Positions 6,650 through 14,463 of a stretch of 64,000 nucleotides of DNA are shown here, piece by piece (position 1 is the first letter of the stretch; each line of letters opens with the position of its first letter). This DNA comes from Anaerolineales bacterium. Its GTDB lineage: Bacteria > Chloroflexota > Anaerolineae > Anaerolineales > Villigracilaceae. Location of the stretch: the NCBI GenBank assembly GCA_015075725.1, contig JABTTV010000001.1, forward strand, positions 3,525,223 through 3,589,222, in the 5' to 3' direction. The translations under genes were made by a program, and so were the position numbers. The notes below the pieces were generated by a model, which saw only the letters and a program-made list of their open reading frames with translations, was not told where the DNA came from and did not search any database.

Positions 6650-8323
6650 TTACTTCTTTTTCTTCGCCGCTTTCTTCCCTTTCAGGGACTTTGTGGCAAT
6701 CTTTTTCTTAATCACCTTCTTCACAGCCTTCTTTGCAGGTGCAGGCTTGGCGGGTTTGACCAATGTTCGAATCTGTTCATGCATGTAAAGCTGGACGTAG
6801 TAGTAACCGCCGCCGTTCTTGCCGCTGGCGCCGGAGCCTTTCCAGCCGCCGAAGGGTTGGAAGCCGGGCCATGCGCCGGTGGTCGCGCCTTGCGGGCGAT
6901 TGGCGTAGGTCACACCGGCTTCGATGTTGTCGAAGAACCAGTCAGTTTCCTTAAGCGAGCCGTAGAATCCTGCAGTGAGCCCGTAGTTGACGTTATTGGC
7001 GATCTTCATGGCTTCGTCGAGATTGCTGACCTTGCCGATTGTGCTGATGGGCAGGAACATCTCGTACTGCCACAAACGATGTTCGAAGGGCAGGTCGGTG
7101 ACGAGGGTCGGTTCGCAGAAGTAGCCTTTGTCGTACATGCCGCCGGTCTTGACCTTGCCGCCGGTGAGGAACTTTCCTCCTGCGCCGTGAATCTCTTCGC
7201 AGAAATTCTTGAAGTCGTTATAGGAGCTTTTGTTGACGACGGGACCGATGTAGGTACTGCGTTCGGTCGGGTCGCCGATGACGAAGGCGTCGACCTTGGC
7301 TTTGAGTTTGGCGACGAGTTCATCGTAGACGGGCTCTTCCACGATGATGCGGGAGGCGGCGGAGCATTTCTGTCCCTGCAAGCCGAATGCGGATCGGACG
7401 ATGCCGGTGGCTGCATCTTCCAAATTGGCATTGCGCGACACGATGGCGGGATTCTTCCCGCCGAGCTCGAGCACGATCGGGCGGACGTAGTTACGGTTCG
7501 CGAAATCGCGGTACATTTTCATGCCGACATCGAAGGACCCGGTAAAGGTCACACCATCAATTTCTGGATTTTCGACCAAAGCCTGGCCAAGGGACGAGCC
7601 GGGTCCGGTCACAAAGTTCACCACACCGTTCGGGAATCCCGCATCGCGCAGGCATTCCGCATACAAACGCACGATCCATGCGGTATCGGTGGCAGGTTTG
7701 ATGACGACGGTATTGCCAGCCACGAGCGCCGCGCCTGTCGGTCCGCCCGTGAGAGCGAAGGGGAAGTTGAACGGGGAGACGATCAGCCAGACGCCGTAAG
7801 GGCGGAGAACGGAAACATTCGTCGAGTCGAAGCCGACAAGCGGATCCTTGCCCATCGGTTTGATGAAGCCGTTGTTCTGCTCCATCATCAAAGCCGAATA
7901 ATACATAAGGTCGGCAGTCTCCTGCACGTCGCCGAGCGATTCCATGCGGTTCTTGCCGACCTCCAATGCCATTGCCGCGCCGAGTTCGAAAATGCGCTTC
8001 TCGATCAGGGCCGAAGCCTTGCGCACCAGTTTGACGCGGGTCTGCCAGGGGGTGCGACTCCATTTGGGGAAGGCGCGCCGCGCCGCGTCGATCGCCATTT
8101 TGGCGTGAGAGGCGTTGCCCTTTTGCATCACCGCCAGTTTCCATTCGGTGTTGACGGGGGAGAAGTCGTCCAATTTTTCGTCGGCAAATACATCCTTGCC
8201 ATCGATGATCATCCCGTATTCCCTGCCGAGGTTCGCCTTGAGGTGGGCGACGGCTTTGTCGAAGCCTTTGTGCAGGGTCTCAGGCGGGTTGAACATGGTG
8301 GCGTACGTGAGTTTGAAAGCCAT
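6650..8323 (-). CDS. L-glutamate gamma-semialdehyde (delta-1-pyrroline-5-carboxylate) dehydrogenase
   Basis: 557 residues of the aldehyde dehydrogenase superfamily, closest in pattern to P5C dehydrogenases (PutA C-domain/RocA type), which oxidise glutamate semialdehyde to glutamate with NAD+ in proline breakdown. Seen: VSPFNFPFALTGGPTGAALV, GNTVVIKPA, GVTFTGSFDVG, the catalytic Glu in LELGGKNP, and the catalytic Cys in GQKCSAAS. The catalytic domain ends near residue 520. The last ~35 residues form a lysine/alanine/proline tail resembling a histone H1-like or nucleic-acid-binding extension, which is unusual for this enzyme. No proline dehydrogenase is adjacent. A good promoter lies about 85 bp upstream and a terminator follows, so it is probably transcribed alone. 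Confidence 0.88.
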   Translation of the reverse strand: MAFKLTYATMFNPPETLHKGFDKAVAHLKANLGREYGMIIDGKDVFADEKLDDFSPVNTEWKLAVMQKGNASHAKMAIDAARRAFPKWSRTPWQTRVKLVRKASALIEKRIFELGAAMALEVGKNRMESLGDVQETADLMYYSALMMEQNNGFIKPMGKDPLVGFDSTNVSVLRPYGVWLIVSPFNFPFALTGGPTGAALVAGNTVVIKPATDTAWIVRLYAECLRDAGFPNGVVNFVTGPGSSLGQALVENPEIDGVTFTGSFDVGMKMYRDFANRNYVRPIVLELGGKNPAIVSRNANLEDAATGIVRSAFGLQGQKCSAASRIIVEEPVYDELVAKLKAKVDAFVIGDPTERSTYIGPVVNKSSYNDFKNFCEEIHGAGGKFLTGGKVKTGGMYDKGYFCEPTLVTDLPFEHRLWQYEMFLPISTIGKVSNLDEAMKIANNVNYGLTAGFYGSLKETDWFFDNIEAGVTYANRPQGATTGAWPGFQPFGGWKGSGASGKNGGGYYYVQLYMHEQIRTLVKPAKPAPAKKAVKKVIKKKIATKSLKGKKAAKKKK

Positions 8324-8408
8324 AGGAATTCTCCTTGAATTTGGTTTCCAGTGTGTGGATTTCGTTTCTGCTGCCAGCCTTCAAATTGCGGGCTGACGCC
8401 TTAATCGG

Positions 8409-8437
8409 AGTATAGCAGGGGAATTGACCTCCGTCAA
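8409..8437 (-). promoter_or_regulatory. Sigma-70-type promoter for the P5C dehydrogenase gene
   Basis: On the minus strand TTGACG (8432-8437) is followed after 17 bp by TATACT (8409-8414), with TGC directly before the -10 (extended -10). The predicted leader is about 80 nt. Confidence 0.65.
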
Positions 8438-8528
8438 AGTATAGCTGCGGTTTTTTGAAGTGACTTCCCTCTTAATTCAAAACCCACATGGCGAAAACAC
8501 TTTTTTGTACTTCCATGGCAGCAGAATG

Positions 8529-8551
8529 AAAAATCCCCCAATGCGGGGGAT
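8529..8551 (-). terminator. Rho-independent terminator of the RRM gene
   Basis: ATCCCCC (8533-8539) and GGGGGAT (8545-8551) form a stem with loop AATGC, followed on the minus strand by a TTTTT run. It lies directly after the RRM-protein stop. Confidence 0.8.
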
Positions 8552-8561
8552 CCATTTCTGA

Positions 8562-8906
8562 TTACCAACGTTGTTTATTGTCTCCGCCCCGGGGTTTTCG
8601 CTTGCGGTCTTTTCCGCCGCCGCGGCTATCGTACCCGCCGCCGAACCTCGGGCGTTCCTCTCGCGGGCGGGCGATGCTGACGGTCAGGGCGCGATCCTGA
8701 AAGTCCTTGCCGTTGAACATGTTGATGGCGGTATCCATGCCCTGTTGGTTTTCCATCTCGACGAAGGCAAAACCCTTGGATTGACCCGTGAACTTGTCCT
8801 TGATCAGCGCCACCGATTTGACCGCCCCTGCCTGCGCGAACAGCGTCTGAAGGTCGGCTTCGGTGACCGAGTAAGCCAGGTTCCCGACGTAAAGTTTGTA
8901 TTCCAT
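8562..8906 (-). CDS. RNA-binding protein with one RRM domain
   Basis: 114 residues from the ATG at 8906, which has AGGAG 7 nt upstream; the frame extends further upstream without a site. The domain carries both RNP motifs: KLYVGNLAY (RNP2, residues 3-11) and GQSKGFAFVEM (RNP1, about 43-53). After residue ~82 comes a Gly/Arg/Lys-rich tail (RPRFGGGYDSRGGGKDRKRK). Such short RRM-Gly-rich proteins are RNA chaperone-like and often cold-induced in cyanobacteria and other bacteria. A GC hairpin lies about 60 nt upstream in the leader, which could regulate expression. Confidence 0.88.
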   Translation of the reverse strand: MEYKLYVGNLAYSVTEADLQTLFAQAGAVKSVALIKDKFTGQSKGFAFVEMENQQGMDTAINMFNGKDFQDRALTVSIARPREERPRFGGGYDSRGGGKDRKRKPRGGDNKQRW

Positions 8907-8963
8907 TGCGTATCTCCTGGGTGCGCGGCGCTGCCGGAAGGATTGCGTCACTGCACAAAAGCA

Positions 8964-8984
8964 CCGCCCAATCAAGCCGGGCGG
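8964..8984 (-). promoter_or_regulatory. Hairpin in the leader of the RRM gene
   Basis: CCGCCC and GGGCGG flank a 9-nt loop; on the minus strand the stem is followed by TGCTTTTG. It lies about 60 nt upstream of the RRM-protein start, so an attenuator or temperature-sensitive leader is possible. No mechanism is shown by sequence. Confidence 0.35.
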
Positions 8985-9149
8985 GTGGATAGTCGGTGCA
9001 TGATGAGTCGATCGGCAAACATCCAGGCCTTGGTTCGTGAGGCGTCCTTCCGTTTGATGACCCGCCTTGATTCATGCATCCGGCGGGAATTGTATCACGC
9101 GGCGACCCAAAACATAGTGGAGTAATTCGGTTCAATTTTCTTCGGCACG

Positions 9150-10553
9150 TCACTGGTCGCCGGGACTTTTAACCTCGTATTTGACGATTGAATGATCCAC
9201 GGCAGTGGTCGCATAAAGGTTGTTCTGCGAATCGAACGCCGCTCCATAATGTCCGCTTTCGATCCTGTCGATGTAATTCCCGTCCGCGTCGAGGACCTGG
9301 ATGTTGAAGAAATCGACGACATACAATCGCCCAAAATTGTCGACGGCGATCTGGTGCGGGCTTACGAATTTGCCGGGCTCGAATCCGTCATTCCCTTCCT
9401 CTCCCCCAAATCGAATCAGGTATCGTCCCTGCGGGGAGAACTTATAGATGGTTGCATCGAAGTTTCCCCAAAAATAGATATTCCCCTGCGCATCGACCGC
9501 GATCTGCCCGGTACCGATCGTTTCGCCCGAGAGTTCTTCCAGCGATTCGACTGGAATCGAGAGATCGATCCGCCCGTTTTGGTCGAAGCGGACAATGGCA
9601 TCGTGCGTCATTGCGTGGACCGTATCGTTCGGGCCGAGGGCGATGTGTCGATACCCAAAGAAAATGGGTTCGCCGATTTCGCCAAATTTTTCACCATTCA
9701 GGTTGTACATTTGAATGGTATCTCCAGGGACGTAGATCATCCCTTTGCGGGTGACGGCGATGGTCGTCAGGTAGGGGTCGCCTTCCGGTGTGAAGTTGGC
9801 GGTTAGGTTTCCGGCGGAATCGAAGACGCGGATCTCATCGCTGCTGAAATCGCCTACTACAATATTTCCATTCCCATCCACTCCGATGGCGCGTGGATCG
9901 TTCATTCCCTGGGGACTGAAGGCAAAGACTTGATCGGCGAACGGAGCCGGGACCAGGGAATCGCCCGAGGGAAGACCGGGGATTTCCGATGGGAATTCGA
10001 ACGGAAGGGCTTCCAGGATGCTTGGAAAGACGCTGACCAGTATGAAGATAAGCACGATCAGGTTGATCAATCCGCCGAGACACGAACGATTTCGCGGTCG
10101 GGCGCGCGGCGTGGAAGGAATCGAATCGACGACAAAGGGCTCACCGGGTCTCGAACCGGTTTGAGGCCTGTTGACGATGACGGGACCCGTCGAATAAGTT
10201 GGGTTTCTCGATGGTGGGGGAACTGACTGCGCGGGCTCATCATCCCGAACCCCCGCCATGGACTTTACGCTCAATAGCGCATATTCGTGCTTCAGCCCGG
10301 TGATTTTGCTGTAGATCCTGGCGGCTTCGTCGAATTTGCCCTGTTTCGCCAATTCGGTCACGTCGGAAAGGCTGGTATATCCGCCCGATTTGCCGGTTTG
10401 CGAGGGCGAAGAAGCGGATGCCCTCAACGTCTCCGGGATGATGACAGTCGCGCCGCAGTACGGACATTTCATCGTTGCCATTCCCGGCGCCGGGTCGAGC
10501 GGGGCGCCGCAGGATGAACACTTGAACAGGCTGAGGGATTGGCTGTCTGGCAT
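9150..10553 (-). CDS. Zinc-ribbon, single-TM, NHL-repeat protein
   Basis: 467 residues in three parts. Residues ~11-35 form a zinc ribbon (FKCSSCGAPLD ... MKCPYCGATV, two CxxC pairs). A low-complexity linker follows, then one membrane segment at about residues 160-185 (INLIVLIFILVSVFP). The rest is a beta-propeller of NHL-type repeats, e.g. DPRAIGVDGNGNIVVGDFSS, GQIAVDAQGNIYFWGN and SPHQIAVDNFGRLYVVDFFN. The ribbon would lie in the cytoplasm and the propeller outside. Function unknown; the propeller may bind protein or sugar ligands. A short helical stretch with ARIYSKITG (residues ~75-95) between ribbon and membrane looks TPR-like. Confidence 0.75.
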   Translation of the reverse strand: MPDSQSLSLFKCSSCGAPLDPAPGMATMKCPYCGATVIIPETLRASASSPSQTGKSGGYTSLSDVTELAKQGKFDEAARIYSKITGLKHEYALLSVKSMAGVRDDEPAQSVPPPSRNPTYSTGPVIVNRPQTGSRPGEPFVVDSIPSTPRARPRNRSCLGGLINLIVLIFILVSVFPSILEALPFEFPSEIPGLPSGDSLVPAPFADQVFAFSPQGMNDPRAIGVDGNGNIVVGDFSSDEIRVFDSAGNLTANFTPEGDPYLTTIAVTRKGMIYVPGDTIQMYNLNGEKFGEIGEPIFFGYRHIALGPNDTVHAMTHDAIVRFDQNGRIDLSIPVESLEELSGETIGTGQIAVDAQGNIYFWGNFDATIYKFSPQGRYLIRFGGEEGNDGFEPGKFVSPHQIAVDNFGRLYVVDFFNIQVLDADGNYIDRIESGHYGAAFDSQNNLYATTAVDHSIVKYEVKSPGDQ

Positions 10554-10650
10554 GGTTGCCTCACACGGATAAATTTACTTTCAGGTCTCGAGTATAACCC
10601 CGGAATCACCGGGTTGGAACCATCGAAGGTTTGATTACCTTACACTGGTA

Positions 10651-10747
10651 TTAGGACGCGAATTAACTCGGATGGATGCAGATTTTTTGACGAAATGTCC
10701 GAAAAAACGCATTGAATCCGCGTTTTCCGCGCTTGTCTACGTCCTAT
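10651..10747. repeat. Inverted-repeat-bounded intergenic element
   Basis: TAGGACG near 10652 and CGTCCTA at 10740-10746 bound a ~95-bp AT-richer element in the 227-bp gap 10554-10780. Its layout (GGACGC... and ...ATCCGCGTTTT...GTCC) is like the GGGACGC...GCGTCCC core of the repeats at 26,305 and 60,151, but strongly diverged. The rest of the gap shows nothing I can name. Confidence 0.4.
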
Positions 10748-10780
10748 TTTTAATAGTGTAATGTATTCAGATCGAATGTT

Positions 10781-11359
10781 TTACTTGTCCTTCAAAAGGT
10801 CTTCGATGCGGCGGTCGGGGATCAACCAGATGATGGCGACGATCACGAATAAGACAAGGGAAACCCAGGGAAACAGAAATGCAAGCGGAATGGAGATCGT
10901 ATAGAGGGAGAGGGAGATGTATTCCTTGGTTTTATTACCAAGCGCGGCGGCGAGGAGTGAGCCCCTGTCATGATGCGCCGTCAATGCGCGGACCATGATG
11001 TAATATGCCAATCCGGACATCCACATTACAACCCCATACAACGCAACGGGCAATGCGGTGAATGGATTCTCGCCCATCCAGCCGGTTACGAAGGGAACAA
11101 GGGACAGCCAGAAGAGCAGGTGAATATTCGCCCAAAGGATCGAGCCGTTGACCTTCTCCACCGCCTGCCAGAGATGATGATGGTTGTTCCAGTAAATGGC
11201 TATAAAGATAAAACTCAACACATAACTCAGGAATTTTGGAATCAACGACGTCAATGCGGAAAGATTCGGCTCATGCGGCGGAGCCAGTTCGAGAACCATG
11301 ATCGTGATGATAATGGCGAGCACGCCGTCGCTGAAGGCTTCGAGTCTTCCTTTGCTCAT
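10781..11359 (-). CDS. TMEM175-like potassium channel family protein (DUF1211)
   Basis: 192 residues with six hydrophobic segments. The first contains the family signature: RLEAFSDGVLAIIITIMVLEL (residues 5-25), where the FSDG...T motif of TM1 lines the pore in the lysosomal and bacterial channels. EYWNNHHHLW-like WNNHHHLW at about 60-67 also fits. Bacterial members form tetrameric K+ channels in the inner membrane. It stands alone, with an intergenic repeat downstream and the aldo/keto reductase gene upstream on the same strand. Confidence 0.85.
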   Translation of the reverse strand: MSKGRLEAFSDGVLAIIITIMVLELAPPHEPNLSALTSLIPKFLSYVLSFIFIAIYWNNHHHLWQAVEKVNGSILWANIHLLFWLSLVPFVTGWMGENPFTALPVALYGVVMWMSGLAYYIMVRALTAHHDRGSLLAAALGNKTKEYISLSLYTISIPLAFLFPWVSLVLFVIVAIIWLIPDRRIEDLLKDK

Positions 11360-11395
11360 AATAAACCTCTAATGGAATGTATTAACTTGGAGGGT

Positions 11396-12385
11396 TCAGC
11401 CCTCGAAACTGTGCGGGTAGGGGAGCGGCACATCGCTGGCGCGCGTCAGTTTTTGCATTTGATCGTCCGTAAGCGACCATCCGCTTGCGCCGAGATTCTC
11501 TTCGAGATTTGACATCGAACGCACGCCAATGATCGGAGCGGTCACGCCCGGACGGTTCATCACCCAATTCAATGCGACCTGTGCAAGGGTTTTACCGGAT
11601 TCTTCTGCGACGGCGAACAAGGCATCGATCACGTCCCAGGTGCGTTCATTGGCGTAAAGGGACCAGCGTTCGCTCCAGCCGTGTTTCTCGGCATCATCGA
11701 TGCGCGTCCCGGAAGGAGGCGCGGACATTCCCCGGCGATATTTTCCGCTCAGCCACCCGCCTCGCAATGGACTCCACGGAATCATCCCCGCCCCCTCGTT
11801 CAAACAAACCGGGAGCAATTCCCATTCCGTTCCGCGGTCGAGCAGGTTGTATAAGGGCTGGAGGCAGGTGAACGGTTCCCATCCGTTGAAGCGGCTGATG
11901 TCGATGGCTTTCTGAAATTCATGTCCCGCCAGGTTGCTCGCGCCCAAATAGCGGACTTTGCCCGCCTGCACGAGAGAATTCAAAGCGGCAAGCGTCTCTT
12001 CGATGGGGGTGAGCGGATCCCATTTGTGGATTTGGTAAATATCGATGTAGTCTGTGCCTAATCGGCGCAGGCTGTTTTCTGCCCCGGCAAGGATATGTTT
12101 GCGGCTCAAGCCGATGTCGTTGGCACCCGGACCCGTGCGAAAGCGGACCTTTGTGGCGATCACAAAATCATCACGGTTTTTGCCTTTCAGCCATCCCCCG
12201 ATGATCTCCTCCGACCTGCCCTCGTTATACACATCGGCAGTGTCTATAAAGTTCCCGCCCGCTTCGACGAATCGATCAAGGAGTTTGATGCTTTCATTCT
12301 CGGCGGTCTCGCGCCCGAAGGTCATCGCGCCGAGGCAAAGTTCGCTGACCCGCAAACCGGTTTTTCCCATTTGTCGGTAGTTCAT
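11396..12385 (-). CDS. Aldo/keto reductase
   Basis: 329 residues of the NADPH-dependent aldo/keto reductase superfamily. Seen: [15 protein letters not shown], the catalytic Asp-Tyr pair in [14 protein letters not shown], the Lys in VIATKVRF, and the His in [13 protein letters not shown]. The cofactor region includes [14 protein letters not shown] near the C-terminus. Substrate not predictable. Of two in-frame ATGs (12391 and 12385) I chose 12385, because GGAG abuts the first but stands 6 nt from the second. Confidence 0.88.
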   Translation of the reverse strand: MNYRQMGKTGLRVSELCLGAMTFGRETAENESIKLLDRFVEAGGNFIDTADVYNEGRSEEIIGGWLKGKNRDDFVIATKVRFRTGPGANDIGLSRKHILAGAENSLRRLGTDYIDIYQIHKWDPLTPIEETLAALNSLVQAGKVRYLGASNLAGHEFQKAIDISRFNGWEPFTCLQPLYNLLDRGTEWELLPVCLNEGAGMIPWSPLRGGWLSGKYRRGMSAPPSGTRIDDAEKHGWSERWSLYANERTWDVIDALFAVAEESGKTLAQVALNWVMNRPGVTAPIIGVRSMSNLEENLGASGWSLTDDQMQKLTRASDVPLPYPHSFEG

Positions 12386-12435
12386 GGGCATCTCCTACTT
12401 GATGACCGAAGCATACCACAGGTGTTTCTCGATTC

Positions 12436-12444
12436 TGCTATACT
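12436..12444 (+). promoter_or_regulatory. Extended -10 element upstream of ftcD
   Basis: TGCTATACT at 12436-12444 is an extended -10 hexamer with no good -35 at 16-18 bp. It would give a leader of about 35 nt before the ftcD ATG. The same TGC-TATACT form is seen in front of the P5C dehydrogenase and sensor-array genes. Confidence 0.4.
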
Positions 12445-12486
12445 TCGACGTGTTAATCCATACTCAAAGCCTGAAATAAAACGTAA

Positions 12487-14022
12487 ATGTCCCAACTCAT
12501 CGAATGCATCCCCAACTTCTCCGAAGCGCGGCGACCGGAAGTGATAGATAAGATCGCCGCCGCCATCCAGTCGGTCGCCGAGGTCAAACTCCTCGACCGT
12601 TCCTCCGACCTCGACCACAACCGCACCGTGTTGACCTTTGCCGGGTCGCCTGCGGGTGTGGAGGAAGCCGCCTTTCTTGCCATCAAGACCGCCGCCGAAT
12701 TAATTGATCTCGACGCGCATACCGGAGAGCATCCGCGCATCGGCGCGACGGATGTCGTTCCATTCGTTCCGCTCAGCGGCGCGAGCATGGACGAATGTAT
12801 CGCCATCGCCAAACGACTCGGCGAGCGCGTCGGCAGGGAACTCAAAATCCCTGTTTATCTCTATGAAGCCGCTGCGACCAAGCCCGAACGAACGAATCTC
12901 GAAAACATCCGCAGGGGGCAATACGAAGGCTTGAAGAAAGAGATTGAGACCGATTCAAATCGCAAACCGGATTACGGTCCAAGCAAACTTCCGAAGGCGG
13001 GCGCGACCGTCATCGGCGCGCGCAACCCGCTGATCGCATTCAACGTTTATCTCACCACCGATGATGTCAATATCGCCAAAAAGATCGCCAAGGCTGTGCG
13101 TCAGTCTTCGGGCGGATTGCGTTATGTCAAAGGTCTCGGTCTGCTCGTGGACGGCCGCGCGCAGGTCTCGATGAATCTCACCAACTTCCCCGAAACGCCC
13201 ATCGCCCGCGTCGTCGAATTCATCCGCCGCGAAGCGGAGCGTTACGGCGTGGGAATTCATCACAGCGAACTCGTCGGCTTGATTCCGCAGGCAGCGTTGG
13301 TGGATGCCGCGGTCTGGTACACCCAATTGGATTCTTTCTCTCCCGAACAGATTCTCGAATCCCGGCTTTACTCTCCTCCCACCGCGGACGCTTCGGATTC
13401 CGCCGGTAGCGGATCCAGTTTCATCGAACAGTTAGCCGCACCGACTCCGACTCCTGGCGGCGGTTCTGCCGGAGCCTATGCCGGAGCGATGGGAGCGGCT
13501 CTGGTTGCCATGGTTTCAGGAGTCACCATCGGCAAAAAGAAATATGCCGATGTGGAAGCCGAAATGCAAGCCATTCGAGTCGTTGCCGAGAATCTCCGCG
13601 CCGAGCTGACCCAAGCCGTGGACGACGATGCCGCTTCCTTTGAAGTTTTAATGGCGAAGTTCAAAATGCCAAAGGAGACGGATGATCAAAACTCCGCCCG
13701 GGATGCGGCGATCACACAGGCGACATTGAATGCCGCGCATATCCCGCTCCATGTGGCGCAGCATGCCGTCAAAGTGATGGAGCTCGCCCTCAAATGCGCC
13801 AAGCACGGACTGCAAAGCGCCATCAGCGACGCCATGTCCGGCTTTGCCATGGCGCGCGCCTCGCTGACAGCGGCCGGATTCAATGTGCGCATCAATATCA
13901 ATTCGCTCGCGGAAAAGTCGCTGGGCGATAAGATGTTGAAGGATTTGGCCGCGCTGGAAAAGGCGGCGGATAAACTCGAGGAGGAGATCCAGCTTGTGAT
14001 GAAAGAACGAGGCGGGGTTTAA
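12487..14022 (+). CDS. ftcD: Bifunctional glutamate formimidoyltransferase / formimidoyltetrahydrofolate cyclodeaminase
   Basis: 511 residues. Residues 1 to ~300 are the formimidoyltransferase (MSQLIECIPNFSEARRPEVI at the start, GEHPRIGATDVVPFVP, YVKGLGLLVDGRAQVSMNLT, HHSELVGLIP). Residues ~310-511 are the cyclodeaminase (APTPTPGGGSAGAYAGAMGA, DDDAASFEVLMAKF, GLQSAISDAMSGFAMA). The enzyme moves the formimino group of N-formimino-glutamate to tetrahydrofolate and then releases ammonia, giving 5,10-methenyl-THF, the last steps of histidine breakdown. Fusion of both parts is known in animals and some bacteria. No hut genes are adjacent. No clear ribosome binding site precedes the ATG. The stop codon sits inside the terminator hairpin. 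Confidence 0.92.
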   Translation: MSQLIECIPNFSEARRPEVIDKIAAAIQSVAEVKLLDRSSDLDHNRTVLTFAGSPAGVEEAAFLAIKTAAELIDLDAHTGEHPRIGATDVVPFVPLSGASMDECIAIAKRLGERVGRELKIPVYLYEAAATKPERTNLENIRRGQYEGLKKEIETDSNRKPDYGPSKLPKAGATVIGARNPLIAFNVYLTTDDVNIAKKIAKAVRQSSGGLRYVKGLGLLVDGRAQVSMNLTNFPETPIARVVEFIRREAERYGVGIHHSELVGLIPQAALVDAAVWYTQLDSFSPEQILESRLYSPPTADASDSAGSGSSFIEQLAAPTPTPGGGSAGAYAGAMGAALVAMVSGVTIGKKKYADVEAEMQAIRVVAENLRAELTQAVDDDAASFEVLMAKFKMPKETDDQNSARDAAITQATLNAAHIPLHVAQHAVKVMELALKCAKHGLQSAISDAMSGFAMARASLTAAGFNVRININSLAEKSLGDKMLKDLAALEKAADKLEEEIQLVMKERGGV

Positions 14023-14038
14023 CTCCCGCCTTATTTCT
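14010..14038 (+). terminator. Rho-independent terminator overlapping the ftcD stop
   Basis: AGGCGGG (14010-14016) pairs with CCCGCCT (14025-14031), followed by TATTTCTT. The loop contains the ftcD stop codon. Confidence 0.6.
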
Positions 14039-14059
14039 TAAGTGTAGAGTCAACCTATC

Positions 14060-14455
14060 ATGCTTCCGCCAAATATCTATTACTCTGCGATCCTGCTCGC
14101 CGCCGGTGTCGCGTGCCTCGTGGTGGCGGTCATGATCTGGTACTTTCGGCGCGAGGCGGCCGGCGCGAAACCGCTGGCGATCTTTCTGCTCGGGCTTGCC
14201 TGGTGGGATATTACGTACGCCATCTTCTGGGTCGATATACCCGCGATCACGCCCTACTTCTGGCTGGATATTACCCTGGCAGGCGCGTTCACCGTGCCGA
14301 CCGCCTTCCTGATATTTGCGCTTGAATATTCCAATGCGCGGCGCTGGTTGAACCGCCCGTTCATTCTGGCGTTGTTGATCGAGCCGGTGATCTGTTTCAT
14401 CCTGCTTTGGACGGACCCGTGGCATGACCTGTTTTTGGCGGGAAGCGCGCGCTGA
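14060..14455 (+). CDS. N-terminal part of a frameshifted 7TM-PAS-GGDEF diguanylate cyclase
   Basis: 131 residues with four hydrophobic segments (about 8-28, 37-55, 66-86, 95-113), matching the start of the seven-TM N-terminal histidine-kinase/cyclase sensor region. The frame ends at TGA 14453-14455 right after WHDLFLAG. The next reading frame carries on with GKRALNTVMILDAG, which is what the family shows at this point. Adding one G to the GGG at 14440-14442 restores one protein of about 520 residues. So this and the next entry are one gene, broken by a real deletion or by a sequence error. Confidence 0.65.
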   Translation: MLPPNIYYSAILLAAGVACLVVAVMIWYFRREAAGAKPLAIFLLGLAWWDITYAIFWVDIPAITPYFWLDITLAGAFTVPTAFLIFALEYSNARRWLNRPFILALLIEPVICFILLWTDPWHDLFLAGSAR

Positions 14456-14463
14456 ACACGGTC

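Noticed and set aside
6779..8338. A 519-codon plus-strand frame opposite the P5C dehydrogenase
   Set aside because: It is an exact shadow of a gene with all catalytic motifs. Its product is rich in improbable Gly/His/Asp runs, has no known motif, and the promoter and terminators fit only the minus strand.
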